Shown here piece by piece: positions 34,040-42,186 of a stretch of DNA of 64,000 nt (positions are counted from its first letter, which is position 1; every line of letters starts with the position of its first letter). Source of the stretch: Actinomadura coerulea (GTDB lineage: Bacteria; Actinomycetota; Actinomycetes; Streptosporangiales; Streptosporangiaceae). A program made the translations under genes and the position numbers. The notes under the pieces were generated by a model that had not been told where the DNA came from, made no database searches, and saw only the letters and a list, made by a program, of their open reading frames with translations. Where the stretch lies: NCBI RefSeq assembly GCF_014208105.1, contig NZ_JACHMQ010000001.1, positions 5,642,001 through 5,706,000 of the forward strand. The letters run 5' to 3'.

Positions 34040-34231
34040 CTAGGCGGGGTGCGGCGGCTTCTGGTCCGGCGGCGTTCCGCCGCCCTCGCCGCCGCCCCTG
34101 TTCCCCTTGTCGGTGCCGTGCTCGTGCCCCTTGGCCCTCGTCGACTTCGGGTCGGTGGCCTCGGGCGCCGGCTCGTCCGTCACCGCGGTCTTCCCGGACC
34201 GCCGGATCTCGGGCTGCTGCGGGTTCGGCAT
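34040..34231 (-). CDS. small hydrophilic hypothetical protein
   Basis: 63 residues: MPNPQQPEIRRSGKTAVTDE, then PAPEATDPKSTRAKGHEHGT and a Gly/Pro tail ending DQKPPHPA. Lacking hydrophobic residues, it is expected to be disordered. TTAGGAGG stands 7 nt before the ATG. It follows the DUF3140 gene by 11 nt and probably shares its sigma-B-like promoter. No family recognised; similar low-complexity proteins often accompany DUF3140 genes in actinomycetes, which is recollection, not a search result. Confidence 0.6.
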   Translation of the reverse strand: MPNPQQPEIRRSGKTAVTDEPAPEATDPKSTRAKGHEHGTDKGNRGGGEGGGTPPDQKPPHPA

Positions 34232-34242
34232 GCTCTCGCCTC

Positions 34243-34602
34243 CTAAGCGCTGGACGGTTCGGGACGCAGCGGGTCGTGCCCCACGCTCATCAGCGCGTGG
34301 CGCCACTCCTCGTCCCGTTCCGCGTTCGGCGGTCGGTTCTCCAGGCGGTCCTCCACGTAGTCGACGACCTCCTGCATCACCTCCCCGTCGCTTTCGGTCA
34401 GGTCGACCTTCCGCTTGCGCAGCACGTCCACGACGTGGGCGCCCAGCTCCGACACCCCGGGGCCGGGGCCGTCGGCCGGGAACGCCTCCTCGCCGGACGC
34501 GTCCGTGAGCAACCAGGTGCGCAGTTCGTCGGAGGTCATGTTCACGAGCCGGTGGAAGTCCTCCCACGCCAGCTCCACCTCGGGCGATACGCGGTTGTTC
34601 AT
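34243..34602 (-). CDS. DUF3140 family protein
   Basis: 119 residues: VSPEVELAWEDFHRLVNMTS and ELRTWLLTDASGEEA near the start, then a helical VDVLRKRKVDLTESDGEVMQ and VVDYVEDRLENRP, and DEEWRHALMSVGHDP at the end. This matches DUF3140, small cytoplasmic actinobacterial proteins of unknown function, sometimes described as DNA-binding. The ATG at 34602 follows GGGAG by 8 nt; a TTG two codons earlier is less likely. A sigma-B-like promoter lies upstream. Confidence 0.8.
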   Translation of the reverse strand: MNNRVSPEVELAWEDFHRLVNMTSDELRTWLLTDASGEEAFPADGPGPGVSELGAHVVDVLRKRKVDLTESDGEVMQEVVDYVEDRLENRPPNAERDEEWRHALMSVGHDPLRPEPSSA

Positions 34603-34635
34603 AAGCAAAACTCCCTGTACGCGTTCACGCCCGCC

Positions 34636-34660
34636 GTACCCGGAGACCGCTGCCCCATTC
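34636..34660 (-). promoter_or_regulatory. sigma-B-like promoter for the DUF3140 operon
   Basis: On the minus strand: GAAT, 15 nt, GGGTAC. It fits GNNT-N14-16-GGGTAY and lies 34 nt before the DUF3140 ATG. With the hemerythrin and DUF488 promoters it makes three matches in 20 kb. Confidence 0.5.
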
Positions 34661-34751
34661 GTCCCATCTTGTATTACTGCGGCCGGAACAATCCCGCGGC
34701 AGGCCCGATCGCTCCGCGTTACAGCCGGAAGCGCACGGGAACACGCCCCCC

Positions 34752-36218
34752 ATGGACCACTCGGAAGCCCCCGTCCTGGACGCCCTTGCCGCCTACCACC
34801 GCGAACAGCAGGTGCCCTTCACCCCGCCGGGCCACAAGCAGGGCCGCGGCGCCGATCCGCGCGCCCGCGAGGTGCTGGGCGACGCGGTCTTCGGCTCCGA
34901 CGTCCTCGCCATCTCCGGCCTGGACGACCGGGAGTCGGGCAACAAGGTGCTGGAACGCGCCCAGGAGCTGATGGCCGACGCCGTCCACGCCGAGCAGGCG
35001 TTCTTCTCGACCTGCGGCAGCTCCCTGTCGGTCAAGAGCGCCATGCTGTCGGTCGCCGGCCCGGGCGAGAAGCTCCTGGTCGGGCGGGACGCCCACAAGT
35101 CGGTCGTCTCGGGGCTCATCCTGTCCGGCGTCCGCCCGATCTGGGTCGAGCCGCAGTGGGACGCGACCCGGCACCTGGCCCACCCGCCCTCGCCCTCGGC
35201 GTTCGCCGCGCGGTTCCGGGAGCACCCCGACGCGCGCGGCGCCCTCGTCACCAGCCCGACGCCCTACGGGACGTGCGCCGACCTGGCCGCGATCGCCGCC
35301 GTCTGCCACGAGCACGGCAAGCCCCTCATCGTGGACGAGGCGTGGGGCGCGCACCTGCCCTTCCACGAGGACCTGCCCAGCTGGGCGATGGACGCCGGCG
35401 CCGACGTGTGCGTGACGAGCGTCCACAAGATGGGCGCCGGGCTGGAGCAGGGGTCGGTCTTCCACCAGCAGGGCGACCTGGTCGACCCGGCCGTCCTCAG
35501 GGCCAGGGAGGACCTGCTCGGGACGACCAGCCCGTCCGTCCTGATCTACGCGGGCCTGGACGCGTGGCGGCGGCAGATGGTCGAGCACGGGCACGCCCTG
35601 CTGCGGGACGCGCTGGACCTGGCGTCCGACGCGCGCTCGCAGATCGCGGCCATCGACGGCTTCGAGGTCCAGGGCCGGGAGGAGTTCACCGGCCCCGGAC
35701 TCGCCCACGACCTCGACCCGCTGCCCGTCGTCATCGACCTCGCCGGCCTCGGCGTCAGCGGCTACCGGGCCGCCGACTGGCTGCGCGAGCACCACCGCGT
35801 CAACATGCACCTGGCCGACCACCGGCGGATCAGCGCGCAGTTCACCTTCGCCGACGACAAGGAGACGGCGGAGGCTGTTCTCAGCGCCCTGCGCGACCTG
35901 CACGCCCACCTCGACGACCTGCGCGGGGGGCCGGCGGTGGAGGTGCCGTCGCCCGAGGACCTGCGGCTCGAACTCGTCGTGCTGCCCCGGGACGCGTTCT
36001 TCGGCCCGGCCGAGCAGGTGCCCGCGTCCGGCGCCGTCGGCCGCGTCAGCGCGGAGATGCTGACCCCGTACCCGCCCGGCATCCCGGCCGTCCTTCCGGG
36101 CGAGCGGATCACCGCGCCGGTGATGGACTACCTGCGTTCCGGCGTCGCCGCCGGGATGGTCGTGCCGGACGCGGCCGACAGCACCCTCCGCAGCGTCCGG
36201 GTGTTCATCGAGGAGTGA
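34752..36218 (+). CDS. PLP-dependent Orn/Lys/Arg decarboxylase family protein
   Basis: 488 residues in the fold I decarboxylase major domain: TPPGHKQGRGADP at the start, FFSTCGSSLSVKSAM, DEAWGAHLPFHEDLP, and the PLP lysine in TSVHKMGAGLEQGS near residue 228. The C-terminal small domain ends with EMLTPYPPGIPAVLPGERI, a hallmark of the family. It decarboxylates a basic amino acid to a polyamine or diamine; the N-terminal wing domain of the acid-induced enterobacterial enzymes is absent, so this is the shorter biosynthetic type. Substrate (lysine, arginine or ornithine) not determinable by eye. Confidence 0.9.
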   Translation: MDHSEAPVLDALAAYHREQQVPFTPPGHKQGRGADPRAREVLGDAVFGSDVLAISGLDDRESGNKVLERAQELMADAVHAEQAFFSTCGSSLSVKSAMLSVAGPGEKLLVGRDAHKSVVSGLILSGVRPIWVEPQWDATRHLAHPPSPSAFAARFREHPDARGALVTSPTPYGTCADLAAIAAVCHEHGKPLIVDEAWGAHLPFHEDLPSWAMDAGADVCVTSVHKMGAGLEQGSVFHQQGDLVDPAVLRAREDLLGTTSPSVLIYAGLDAWRRQMVEHGHALLRDALDLASDARSQIAAIDGFEVQGREEFTGPGLAHDLDPLPVVIDLAGLGVSGYRAADWLREHHRVNMHLADHRRISAQFTFADDKETAEAVLSALRDLHAHLDDLRGGPAVEVPSPEDLRLELVVLPRDAFFGPAEQVPASGAVGRVSAEMLTPYPPGIPAVLPGERITAPVMDYLRSGVAAGMVVPDAADSTLRSVRVFIEE

Positions 36219-36309
36219 GCGGACCGGCCCGGCGGGCCGGAGCCGCCGCAGGCCGCGGGACGGCGCTGTGGAAGACTCCTACCGGCACGGCGGCTAGATG
36301 GGGAGCGTC

Positions 36310-37143
36310 ATGGAGTTGGTCCACTCGGGCAAGGTCAGGGACGTCTACGCGGACGGCGACGAGCTGATCCTCGTCGCGTCCGACCGGGTGAGCGTCTACG
36401 ACGTCGTCCTGCCGACCCCGGTCCCCGACAAGGGGAAGATCCTCACGCAGCTGTCCCTGTGGTGGTTCGAGCGGCTCGCCGACATCATCCCGAACCACGT
36501 CGTCTCGGCCACCGACGTCCTGGAGGAGTGGGCCGGGCGCGCCATCCGCTGCCGCCGCCTCAGCATGCTCCCCGTCGAGTGGATCGCGCGCGGGCACCTC
36601 GCCGGGCTCGGCCTGAAGGAGTACCAGAAGTCGGGCACGGTCTCGGGCATCTCCCTGCCGGACGGCCTGGTCGAGGCGGACCGGCTGCCGGAGCCGATCT
36701 TCACGCCGACCACCAAGGCCACCGAGGGCCACGACGAGTTCATCACCTACGACGACGTGGTCCGTGAGATCGGCGACGACACCGCCGCCCGCCTCAAGGA
36801 CGTCACGCTGGAGATCTACAGGCGCGGGGCGGCCCTCGCCGCCGAGCGCGGCATCATCATCGCCGACACCAAGCTGGAGTTCGGCCGCGCCGCCGACGGC
36901 ACCCTCGTCCTCGGCGACGAGGTGCTCACGCCCGACTCGTCCCGCTTCTGGCCCGCCGACCAGTGGGTGCCCGGCCGCCCGCAGCACTCCCTCGACAAGC
37001 AGTTCGTGCGCGACTGGAGCAGCACGCTCGACTGGGACCGCACCCCTCCCGGCCCCGCCATCCCCGACGAGGTCGTGGAGGCCACCCGCGCCCGCTACGC
37101 CGAGGTCTACGAGCGCCTGACCGGCACCGCCTGGACCTCCTGA
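36310..37143 (+). CDS. purC: SAICAR synthetase (purine biosynthesis)
   Basis: 277 residues. Family signatures are HSGKVRDVYADGDELILVAS, then DRVSVYDVVLPTPVPDKGKI, the SAICAR motif PVEWIARGHLAGLGLKEYQ and the late IIADTKLEFG followed by DSSRFWPADQW and SLDKQFVRDW. It joins aspartate to CAIR with ATP in the cytoplasm. The start is the ATG at 36310 with GGGAG in front; another ATG four codons upstream lacks a site. It is a housekeeping gene standing alone, and its 3' end overlaps the convergent MerR gene by 37 nt. Confidence 0.95.
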   Translation: MELVHSGKVRDVYADGDELILVASDRVSVYDVVLPTPVPDKGKILTQLSLWWFERLADIIPNHVVSATDVLEEWAGRAIRCRRLSMLPVEWIARGHLAGLGLKEYQKSGTVSGISLPDGLVEADRLPEPIFTPTTKATEGHDEFITYDDVVREIGDDTAARLKDVTLEIYRRGAALAAERGIIIADTKLEFGRAADGTLVLGDEVLTPDSSRFWPADQWVPGRPQHSLDKQFVRDWSSTLDWDRTPPGPAIPDEVVEATRARYAEVYERLTGTAWTS

Positions 37144-37532
37144 CCGGGCGCCGGACGCGCGTCGGCGGGACCGGGCGCGCAGCCGGGGCAGGACCGGGCG
37201 AGCCGCCCCGCCACCTCGGCGCGGCGCCGCAGGAGCGCGCGGATCTCCGCGTCGATCTCGGCGAGTCCGCGCCGGTAGACCGCGACCGACTCCGGGCACG
37301 CGGCGCCGTCGGCGTGGCCCGCGCGCAGGCAGTCGACGAACGGGCGCGTGTCGTCCAGCGTGAAGCCCGTCTCCAGCAGCGCGCGGATCTGCGCGACGAT
37401 CCGCAGGTCGGACTCCTCGTACTCGCGGTACCCGTTGGCCGCGCGCCGCGCCGGCAGCAGCCCCTGCTGCTCGTAGTAGCGCAGCATGCGCGTGCTCACG
37501 CCCGCGCGGGCGGCCAGTTCCCCGATCCGCAT
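37107..37532 (-). CDS. MerR family regulator
   Basis: 141 residues: an N-terminal MerR helix-turn-helix (MRIGELAARAGVSTRMLRYY, then EQQGLLPARRAANGYREY), a long dimer helix, and cysteines at CLRAGHADGAACPES and in a C-terminal CPGC, which may bind metal or sense redox state. The promoter just upstream has the stretched 20-bp spacer and central palindrome typical of MerR control, so it is probably autoregulated. It has no same-strand partner, so its targets are elsewhere. Confidence 0.85.
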   Translation of the reverse strand: MRIGELAARAGVSTRMLRYYEQQGLLPARRAANGYREYEESDLRIVAQIRALLETGFTLDDTRPFVDCLRAGHADGAACPESVAVYRRGLAEIDAEIRALLRRRAEVAGRLARSCPGCAPGPADARPAPGQEVQAVPVRRS

Positions 37533-37556
37533 CGGCCCTCCTCGCCTTCCCGGCCG

Positions 37557-37590
37557 ACGCTACTCCTTGACACCGCCGTCAATGTCAAGG
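37557..37590 (-). promoter_or_regulatory. MerR-type promoter and operator
   Basis: On the minus strand: TTGACA (37588-37583), a 20-nt spacer, TAGCGT (37562-37557). The perfect inverted repeat CCTTGACA / TGTCAAGG (37583-37590 and 37565-37572, 10-nt gap) fills the -35 box and spacer. A spacer of 19-20 bp with a central palindrome is the known MerR activation design. Confidence 0.7.
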
Positions 37591-37651
37591 CGGCGGGGTG
37601 GAACCGGGGCGGGCCCGGCGGACGCCGCCGGGCCCGCCCCGGGTCACGCCG

Positions 37652-39001
37652 TCAGCGCCCCTGGAGGCCGCGGACGTTGTCGCCGAACGTCCAGCTCTTC
37701 GACCCGTCCCAGTTGATCGACCAGGTCATCAGGCCTTTCAGCTGGCCGTTGAAGCGGTTCCACGCCTGGCCGACGAGGCCCGGCGACATGTAGCCGCCGC
37801 CCGCGCCCGGCTGCGCGGGAAGGCCCGGGGCCTGCTTGTCGTAGGGAACCTTGATCGTGGTGCCCTGGATTGTGAGGCCGTTGTTCAGGCACTCGGTCTG
37901 CTTCACGAAGCCCTCGACCGTCCCGGCGGAGTAGGAGTCGCCCGAGCAGCCGTACATGCTGCCGTTGTAGTACTGCATGTTCAGCCACCACAGCCGGCCG
38001 TTGTCCGCGTACTTCTTGACGATCGGCAGGTAGGCGCCCCAGATCGAGCCGTAGGTGACGCTTCCGCCGGTCACGTAGGCGGTCTCCGGTGCCATCGTGA
38101 GCCCGAAGTTGGACGGCATCTGGCCGAGCACGCCGTCGATGACGCGGATCAGGTTGGACTGCGACGCCGACAGCTGGTTGATGTTCCCGCTGCCCGACAG
38201 GCCCGTCTCGATGTCGATGTCGATCCCGTCGAAGTTGTACTTCTTCAGGATCGGCACGACCGTCTGGACGAACCGGTCGGCGACGGCGCTGGAGCTGAGG
38301 TCGATGCCCGCGGCGGCGCCGCCGATCGACATCAGGATCGTCGCGCCCGCGGCCTTCGCCGCGCACATCTGGGCGGGGGTGGAGACCTTGACCGTGGAGT
38401 CCATGCCGTCCTCCCACAGGACGGTGCCGTCCGAGCGGATGACGGGGAACGCCGCGTTGATCACGTTGTAGCCGTGCTGCTTGATCACCGGGTTGTCGAT
38501 CGGCGTCCAGCCGAACGGCGGGTGGACGCCGTTGGACGCGCCGTCCCAGTTCTCCCAGTAGCCCTGGAGGATCTTGCCGGCGGGCCTGGACTTCACCGCG
38601 CAGGTCTCGTCCCCGCCGGGCGGCGGGGTGGTCGGCGGGTCCGTGGGCGGGGTGGTCGGCGGCGTCGTCGGCGGTTCGGTCGTGTCGCAGGTGCCCAGCT
38701 CCCGCCACAGCGTGGGGGTGGAGGCGGGGTTCCAGTTCGCGCCCGGGTAGGCGGTGTGGGCGACGATCGCCTCGTAGCCGCGGCCGCTGTAGACGACCTT
38801 GTCGCCGACCTTGTAGGAGGTGCCCTCCGCCCAGGCCGGATACGTGCAGGCGATTCCGGCCGCGGGCTGGGCCGACGACGGCGCGGAGACCGCGACCAGC
38901 GTTCCGAACGACAGGACGGCCGCCGCGGCGGCGGAGGCCAGCGCGGCACCGGCCGCGCGTCTGGAGGGTCTGTGCCTGGAGTGGGCGTGCTTGAGCTTCA
39001 C
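37652..39001 (-). CDS. secreted GH18 chitinase with N-terminal chitin-binding module
   Basis: 449 residues: a signal peptide (basic start, AALASAAAAAVLSFGTLVAV, cleavage near AQPAAG), a CBM5/12-type carbohydrate module (CTYPAWAEGTSYKVGDKVVY, then LWRELGTC), a Pro/Thr linker, then a GH18 barrel. The catalytic motif D-x-x-D-x-D-x-E appears as FDGIDIDIETG, and SIGGAAAG and MQYYN are also present. It cleaves chitin outside the cell. GTG at 39001 is preferred, with GAGGAG 9 nt upstream; the longer frame would spoil the signal peptide. No clear DasR-type site was found upstream. Confidence 0.93.
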   Translation of the reverse strand: MKLKHAHSRHRPSRRAAGAALASAAAAAVLSFGTLVAVSAPSSAQPAAGIACTYPAWAEGTSYKVGDKVVYSGRGYEAIVAHTAYPGANWNPASTPTLWRELGTCDTTEPPTTPPTTPPTDPPTTPPPGGDETCAVKSRPAGKILQGYWENWDGASNGVHPPFGWTPIDNPVIKQHGYNVINAAFPVIRSDGTVLWEDGMDSTVKVSTPAQMCAAKAAGATILMSIGGAAAGIDLSSSAVADRFVQTVVPILKKYNFDGIDIDIETGLSGSGNINQLSASQSNLIRVIDGVLGQMPSNFGLTMAPETAYVTGGSVTYGSIWGAYLPIVKKYADNGRLWWLNMQYYNGSMYGCSGDSYSAGTVEGFVKQTECLNNGLTIQGTTIKVPYDKQAPGLPAQPGAGGGYMSPGLVGQAWNRFNGQLKGLMTWSINWDGSKSWTFGDNVRGLQGR

Positions 39002-39168
39002 GGGGGTCGACTCCTCAGCTGAGCGGGACACAGAGGAGCCGGTGCAGGAGCCGAACAAGTCCCGCGGGACGGGACTCTCCCATAGCAAGGCACATACCAC
39101 CGGCGTGGACGCCAGTTAGAGAGTAACCGTCCCGCCCGATCCCGGGAAGCCCTCGGAAGGGCGGCCGG

Positions 39169-39558
39169 TCAGAACGTCGCGGTGCGGTCCGACGGGACGA
39201 TCTCCTGGCCCAGCGGGGTGAGCGATATCGGGATCAGCTTGAAGCTGGCGATGCCGAACGGGATCCCGATGATCGTGATGCAGAGCAGGACGCCGGTGAC
39301 GAGATGCCCGAGGGCCAGCCACCACCCCGCGAGGACGATCCAGATGATGTTCCCGATGAAAGAGCCCGCGCCCGCGTCCCGCCTGGGCACGGTCGTCCGG
39401 CCGAACGGCCACAGGGCGAAGCCCGCGATGCGGAACGAGGCGATGCCGAACGGGATGGTGATGATGAGGATGAAGCAGATCACTCCGGCGACCACGTAGC
39501 CCATCGCCATCCAGAAGCCCGCCAGGACCAGCCAGAGGACGTTCAACAGCGTGCGCAC
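39169..39558 (-). CDS. YccF domain membrane protein
   Basis: 129 residues with two copies of the YccF pattern, each a pair of membrane helices followed by a glycine/proline turn: LNVLWLVLAGFWMAMGYVVA with IPFGIASFRIAGFALWPFG, then GNIIWIVLAGWWLALGHLVT with IPFGIASFKLIPISLTPLG. Four helices in all. Function unknown; YccF proteins are small inner-membrane proteins. The GTG at 39558 follows GGGGGGAA; the longer frame upstream is unlikely. Confidence 0.85.
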   Translation of the reverse strand: MRTLLNVLWLVLAGFWMAMGYVVAGVICFILIITIPFGIASFRIAGFALWPFGRTTVPRRDAGAGSFIGNIIWIVLAGWWLALGHLVTGVLLCITIIGIPFGIASFKLIPISLTPLGQEIVPSDRTATF

Positions 39559-39668
39559 GAGTTCCCCCCGAGAGTAATCAAATGCTGTTATTTCACATCG
39601 CACCCGGACTCAAACCGGGGGACCGTGTGAAGAAGAACGTAGGGCACCCCGTCCCGGCGCGAACGCGC

Positions 39669-39699
39669 TTGACCTTGACACAGTGACAAGCTCTTCACT
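39669..39699 (+). promoter_or_regulatory. MerR-type promoter for the HEAT operon
   Basis: TTGACC (39669-39674), a 19-bp spacer, TTCACT (39694-39699). Inside the spacer lies TTGACAC-a-GTGACAA (39675-39689), a palindrome with one mismatch. This is the MerR promoter design, and the operon it drives encodes a MerR protein as its second gene. Confidence 0.65.
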
Positions 39700-39720
39700 G
39701 CGACCAGGGAGGTGGTCCCG

Positions 39721-40386
39721 GTGACCATGCAACAGGACGCGGACACGGTTCGAGCTTTCCGAGGGCTGGAGAACGGCGACGCCTCGGTGCGGCTGCGGGC
39801 GGCGATGGCGGTCGGCACGGCACCCGACCCGAGGTTCGTCGACAAGCTCATCGAGCGTTGCGCCATCGAGCCGGAGTTCCTCGTGCGCGACATGCTCACG
39901 TGGGCGCTGACCCGCCACCCGTCCTCGATGACGGTTCCGAGGCTCGTCGACGCACTCCGCTCGGAGCGCGCGCAGGCCCGCAGCCAGGCCCTGCACACGC
40001 TGTCCAAGATCGGGGACCCGCGGGCGTGGCCGGCCATCACACGGGAGCTGCTGACCGACGCCGACGACGAGGTCGCGCGGAGCGCCTGGCGAGCGGCGGT
40101 CGTGCTCGTGCCCGAAGACGAGCGGACCGGGCTCGCGGCGGTGCTGGCGTCCCAGCTCGGACGCGGTGAGCGCCCGATGCGGCAGAGCCTCGGCCGGGCG
40201 CTGGTCGCGCTCGGCGAGGTGATCCTGCCGGTCCTGCGCGCCGCTGAGACGAGCCCCGACCCGCGCGTGCGCACGCACGCGATCGCCACGGAACGGCTCC
40301 TGCGCGATCCGGACGCCGGGTTCGAGCCCGCGATCGAAGAGGCGAAGCGCATCATGGCCCTCGGCGCGGCCGGACAGGAGGAGTGA
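39721..40386 (+). CDS. HEAT-repeat protein
   Basis: About 221 residues of paired helices in HEAT form: ENGDASVRLRAAMAVGTAPD, LVRDMLTWALTRHPSSMTVP, ARSQALHTLSKIGDPRAWPA, DEVARSAWRAAVVLVPEDER and PDPRVRTHAIATERLLRDPD. HEAT stacks are protein-protein surfaces; no catalytic motif is seen. The GTG at 39721 lies 8 nt after GGGAGG. It is the first gene of an operon whose second gene fuses a MerR DNA-binding domain to the same repeat type, so the two may bind each other. Confidence 0.75.
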   Translation: MTMQQDADTVRAFRGLENGDASVRLRAAMAVGTAPDPRFVDKLIERCAIEPEFLVRDMLTWALTRHPSSMTVPRLVDALRSERAQARSQALHTLSKIGDPRAWPAITRELLTDADDEVARSAWRAAVVLVPEDERTGLAAVLASQLGRGERPMRQSLGRALVALGEVILPVLRAAETSPDPRVRTHAIATERLLRDPDAGFEPAIEEAKRIMALGAAGQEE

Positions 40387-40392
40387 CGCACG

Positions 40393-41400
40393 GTGTTGAT
40401 CGGGGACGTGGCACGGCGGTCCGGGGTCAGCGCCCGCATGCTCAGGCATTACGAGTCGCTCGGCCTGGTGCGGCCCACGGGCCGCACCAGCGCCGGCTAT
40501 CGCGAGTACTCCGGCGCGGACATCCGGCGCATCTTCCACATCGAGAGCCTGCGGTCGCTGGGGCTGTCGCTGCGCGAGGTCGGGCGCGCGCTCGACGACC
40601 CCGCCTTCGCGCCCGCGGAGCTCGTCGACGGCCTCGTCCGCCGGACGCGGGAGCGCATCGCCCGCGAGACGGAGCTGCTCACGCGGCTCCGCCGGATCGA
40701 CGCCGCGGAACCCGCCGGCTGGGAGGACGTCCTCCAGATCGTCGCGCTCCTCCAGGCGCTGGGGTCGGAGAGCGCCGGGAAGCGCCAGCGCGCGGCCCTG
40801 TCCTCGGTCGGGGAGGGCCCGGTTCCGGTGGAGGCACTGGTCGAGGCGGCCCTGAGCGAGACCGACACGAACGTCGCCGGAGCCCTCCGGTGGGCTCTGG
40901 CGCGAGCGGGCGACGGCGCGCTGGCGCCGCTGGCGGAGGGCCTCGGCTCACCGGCCGCCGAGGTGCGGAGACGGGCCGTCCTGGCGATCGCCGAGATCCC
41001 CGGCGACGAGGCGACCGCACTGCTGAGGGACGCCCTGACGAGCCCTGACACCGTGGTCCGCCGGCACGCGGCCCGGACGCTCGGGACACGGGGAGTGGAG
41101 GACGCCGTCCCGACGCTGATCGACATGATCGTCGAGGAGGCGAACGACGTCGACGCCGCCGACGCGCTGAGCGCCCTGGCGAGCCGTCCCGCGCCGGCGG
41201 ACGAGATCGCCTCCGGGCTCGTCGCCCGCCTCGCCCACGGCACCGCCGATCCGTCGGCCCGCCGACGGCTGACACAGGCGCTGGCAGGCATCCCGGGCCC
41301 CACCGCGTCCCGCGCCCTCGCAGACCTCTCCCAGGACGAAGACCACGCCGTCGCACTGACGGCGACCTACATCCTGGGCCTCCGCGACGCACAGGTGTAA
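40393..41400 (+). CDS. MerR regulator fused to HEAT repeats
   Basis: 335 residues: a MerR helix-turn-helix at 1-70 (MLIGDVARRSGVSARMLRHY, then ESLGLVRPTGRTSAGYREYS), a dimer helix to about 110, then roughly 220 residues of HEAT repeats (AEVRRRAVLAIAEIPGDEAT, TVVRRHAARTLGTRGVEDAV, VDAADALSALASRPAPADE). The effector domain of ordinary MerR proteins is replaced by a protein-binding solenoid, so the signal may be another protein, perhaps the HEAT protein encoded 6 nt upstream. GTG start behind GGAGGAG. Autoregulation is likely from the upstream promoter. Confidence 0.8.
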   Translation: MLIGDVARRSGVSARMLRHYESLGLVRPTGRTSAGYREYSGADIRRIFHIESLRSLGLSLREVGRALDDPAFAPAELVDGLVRRTRERIARETELLTRLRRIDAAEPAGWEDVLQIVALLQALGSESAGKRQRAALSSVGEGPVPVEALVEAALSETDTNVAGALRWALARAGDGALAPLAEGLGSPAAEVRRRAVLAIAEIPGDEATALLRDALTSPDTVVRRHAARTLGTRGVEDAVPTLIDMIVEEANDVDAADALSALASRPAPADEIASGLVARLAHGTADPSARRRLTQALAGIPGPTASRALADLSQDEDHAVALTATYILGLRDAQV

Positions 41401-41424
41401 GCGAAGCGGGCGGACGGCGAACGC

Positions 41425-41613
41425 ATGGCGCTGTACGACCAGGGCAAGCTCGTCACCTCCGCCACGGGCGGGGGAATGCCCCCGATCGACTACGCCACCG
41501 TCGTCCAGGACCACACCATGCCGGGCGGCGGCCGCTTCCTGAAGGGCGCCGTCGAGAGCCTTTCCGTCCGCCAGGCCGCAGGCGTCGTGGACAACCCCGG
41601 CCAACGCCCCTGA
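41425..41613 (+). CDS. short open frame, possibly a 3' gene remnant
   Basis: 62 residues: MALYDQGKLVTSATGGGMPP, then IDYATVVQDHTMPGGGRFLK and GAVESLSVRQAAGVVDNPGQ. Composition is protein-like, and a strong hairpin follows 17 nt after the stop, so it ends a transcript. There is no ribosome site, and the frame is the same as the preceding MerR-HEAT gene just past its stop, which fits the tail of a larger lost gene as well as a tiny gene. No family recognised. Confidence 0.35.
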   Translation: MALYDQGKLVTSATGGGMPPIDYATVVQDHTMPGGGRFLKGAVESLSVRQAAGVVDNPGQRP

Positions 41614-41630
41614 CCTCCCGCCGACAGCAC

Positions 41631-41664
41631 GCGGGTCGCCCGGCCACCCGGCCGGACGACCCGC
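41631..41664. terminator. 15-bp hairpin terminator
   Basis: Arms 41631-41645 and 41650-41664 pair over 15 bp with one mismatch around the loop ACCC. It sits between the + strand MerR-HEAT operon and the convergent gene ending at 41691. Confidence 0.75.
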
Positions 41665-41690
41665 GCCTCATTGCGCCTCCCCCGACAGCG

Positions 41691-42119
41691 TCAGTGGCAG
41701 TGATCGGCCGTCCCGACGACGGACCAGAGGACGATGACGCCGCCGGTGAGCCACTGGCTGTAGGTCGGCCAGCACGCCGTCTCGATCGCCCGCAACGCAC
41801 GCTTCGCCCGCTCCTCGCTGTCCGCCCACTCCGGGACGGGGTTCAGGGCCTTGTCGCGCGCCCGGTCCCACTCGGAGATCAGCCAGTCACGGGCGTCCCT
41901 CGGCTCGGCGTGGACGGCGGCGATGAGCCGCGCCGACTTGATCAACCAGTCGATCGTCCGGACCGGCGGCCGGTCCGGGCTGGCCACGTCGAGCGTGTCG
42001 GTCTTCCCGAGCCGCTCCCATTCCTGCCCTCCGGCAGACCACCGGTAGCAGTGGAAGTGCGTCGGCCGCGGGCCGTCCCGTTTGGAAGCGTCCGGTGCTA
42101 TGGAGTGCCCTGTGGTCAT
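41691..42119 (-). CDS. hypothetical protein of the XRE-linked small gene group
   Basis: 142 residues: a polar start (TTGHSIAPDASKRDGPRPTH), HFHCYRWSAGGQEWERLGKT, a helical DWLISEWDRARDKALNPVPE and a final hydrophobic QWLTGGVIVLWSVVGTADHC with a terminal HCH. The last helix could sit in or on the membrane. No family recognised. It follows the 151-residue gene by 67 nt on the same strand; both may be controlled by the XRE regulator at 43380. Confidence 0.55.
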   Translation of the reverse strand: MTTGHSIAPDASKRDGPRPTHFHCYRWSAGGQEWERLGKTDTLDVASPDRPPVRTIDWLIKSARLIAAVHAEPRDARDWLISEWDRARDKALNPVPEWADSEERAKRALRAIETACWPTYSQWLTGGVIVLWSVVGTADHCH

Positions 42120-42186
42120 GGTCTTCGCCTTTCGGCGGCAGGCTCCCCCGAGCGGCCACCGCCCCGCGGAAGAGCCTGCCAGCCGA

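Noticed and set aside
39002..39120. DasR-type site or chitinase direct repeats upstream of the GH18 gene
   Set aside because: Only a partial resemblance around 39096-39112; no complete dre palindrome or 12-bp repeats.
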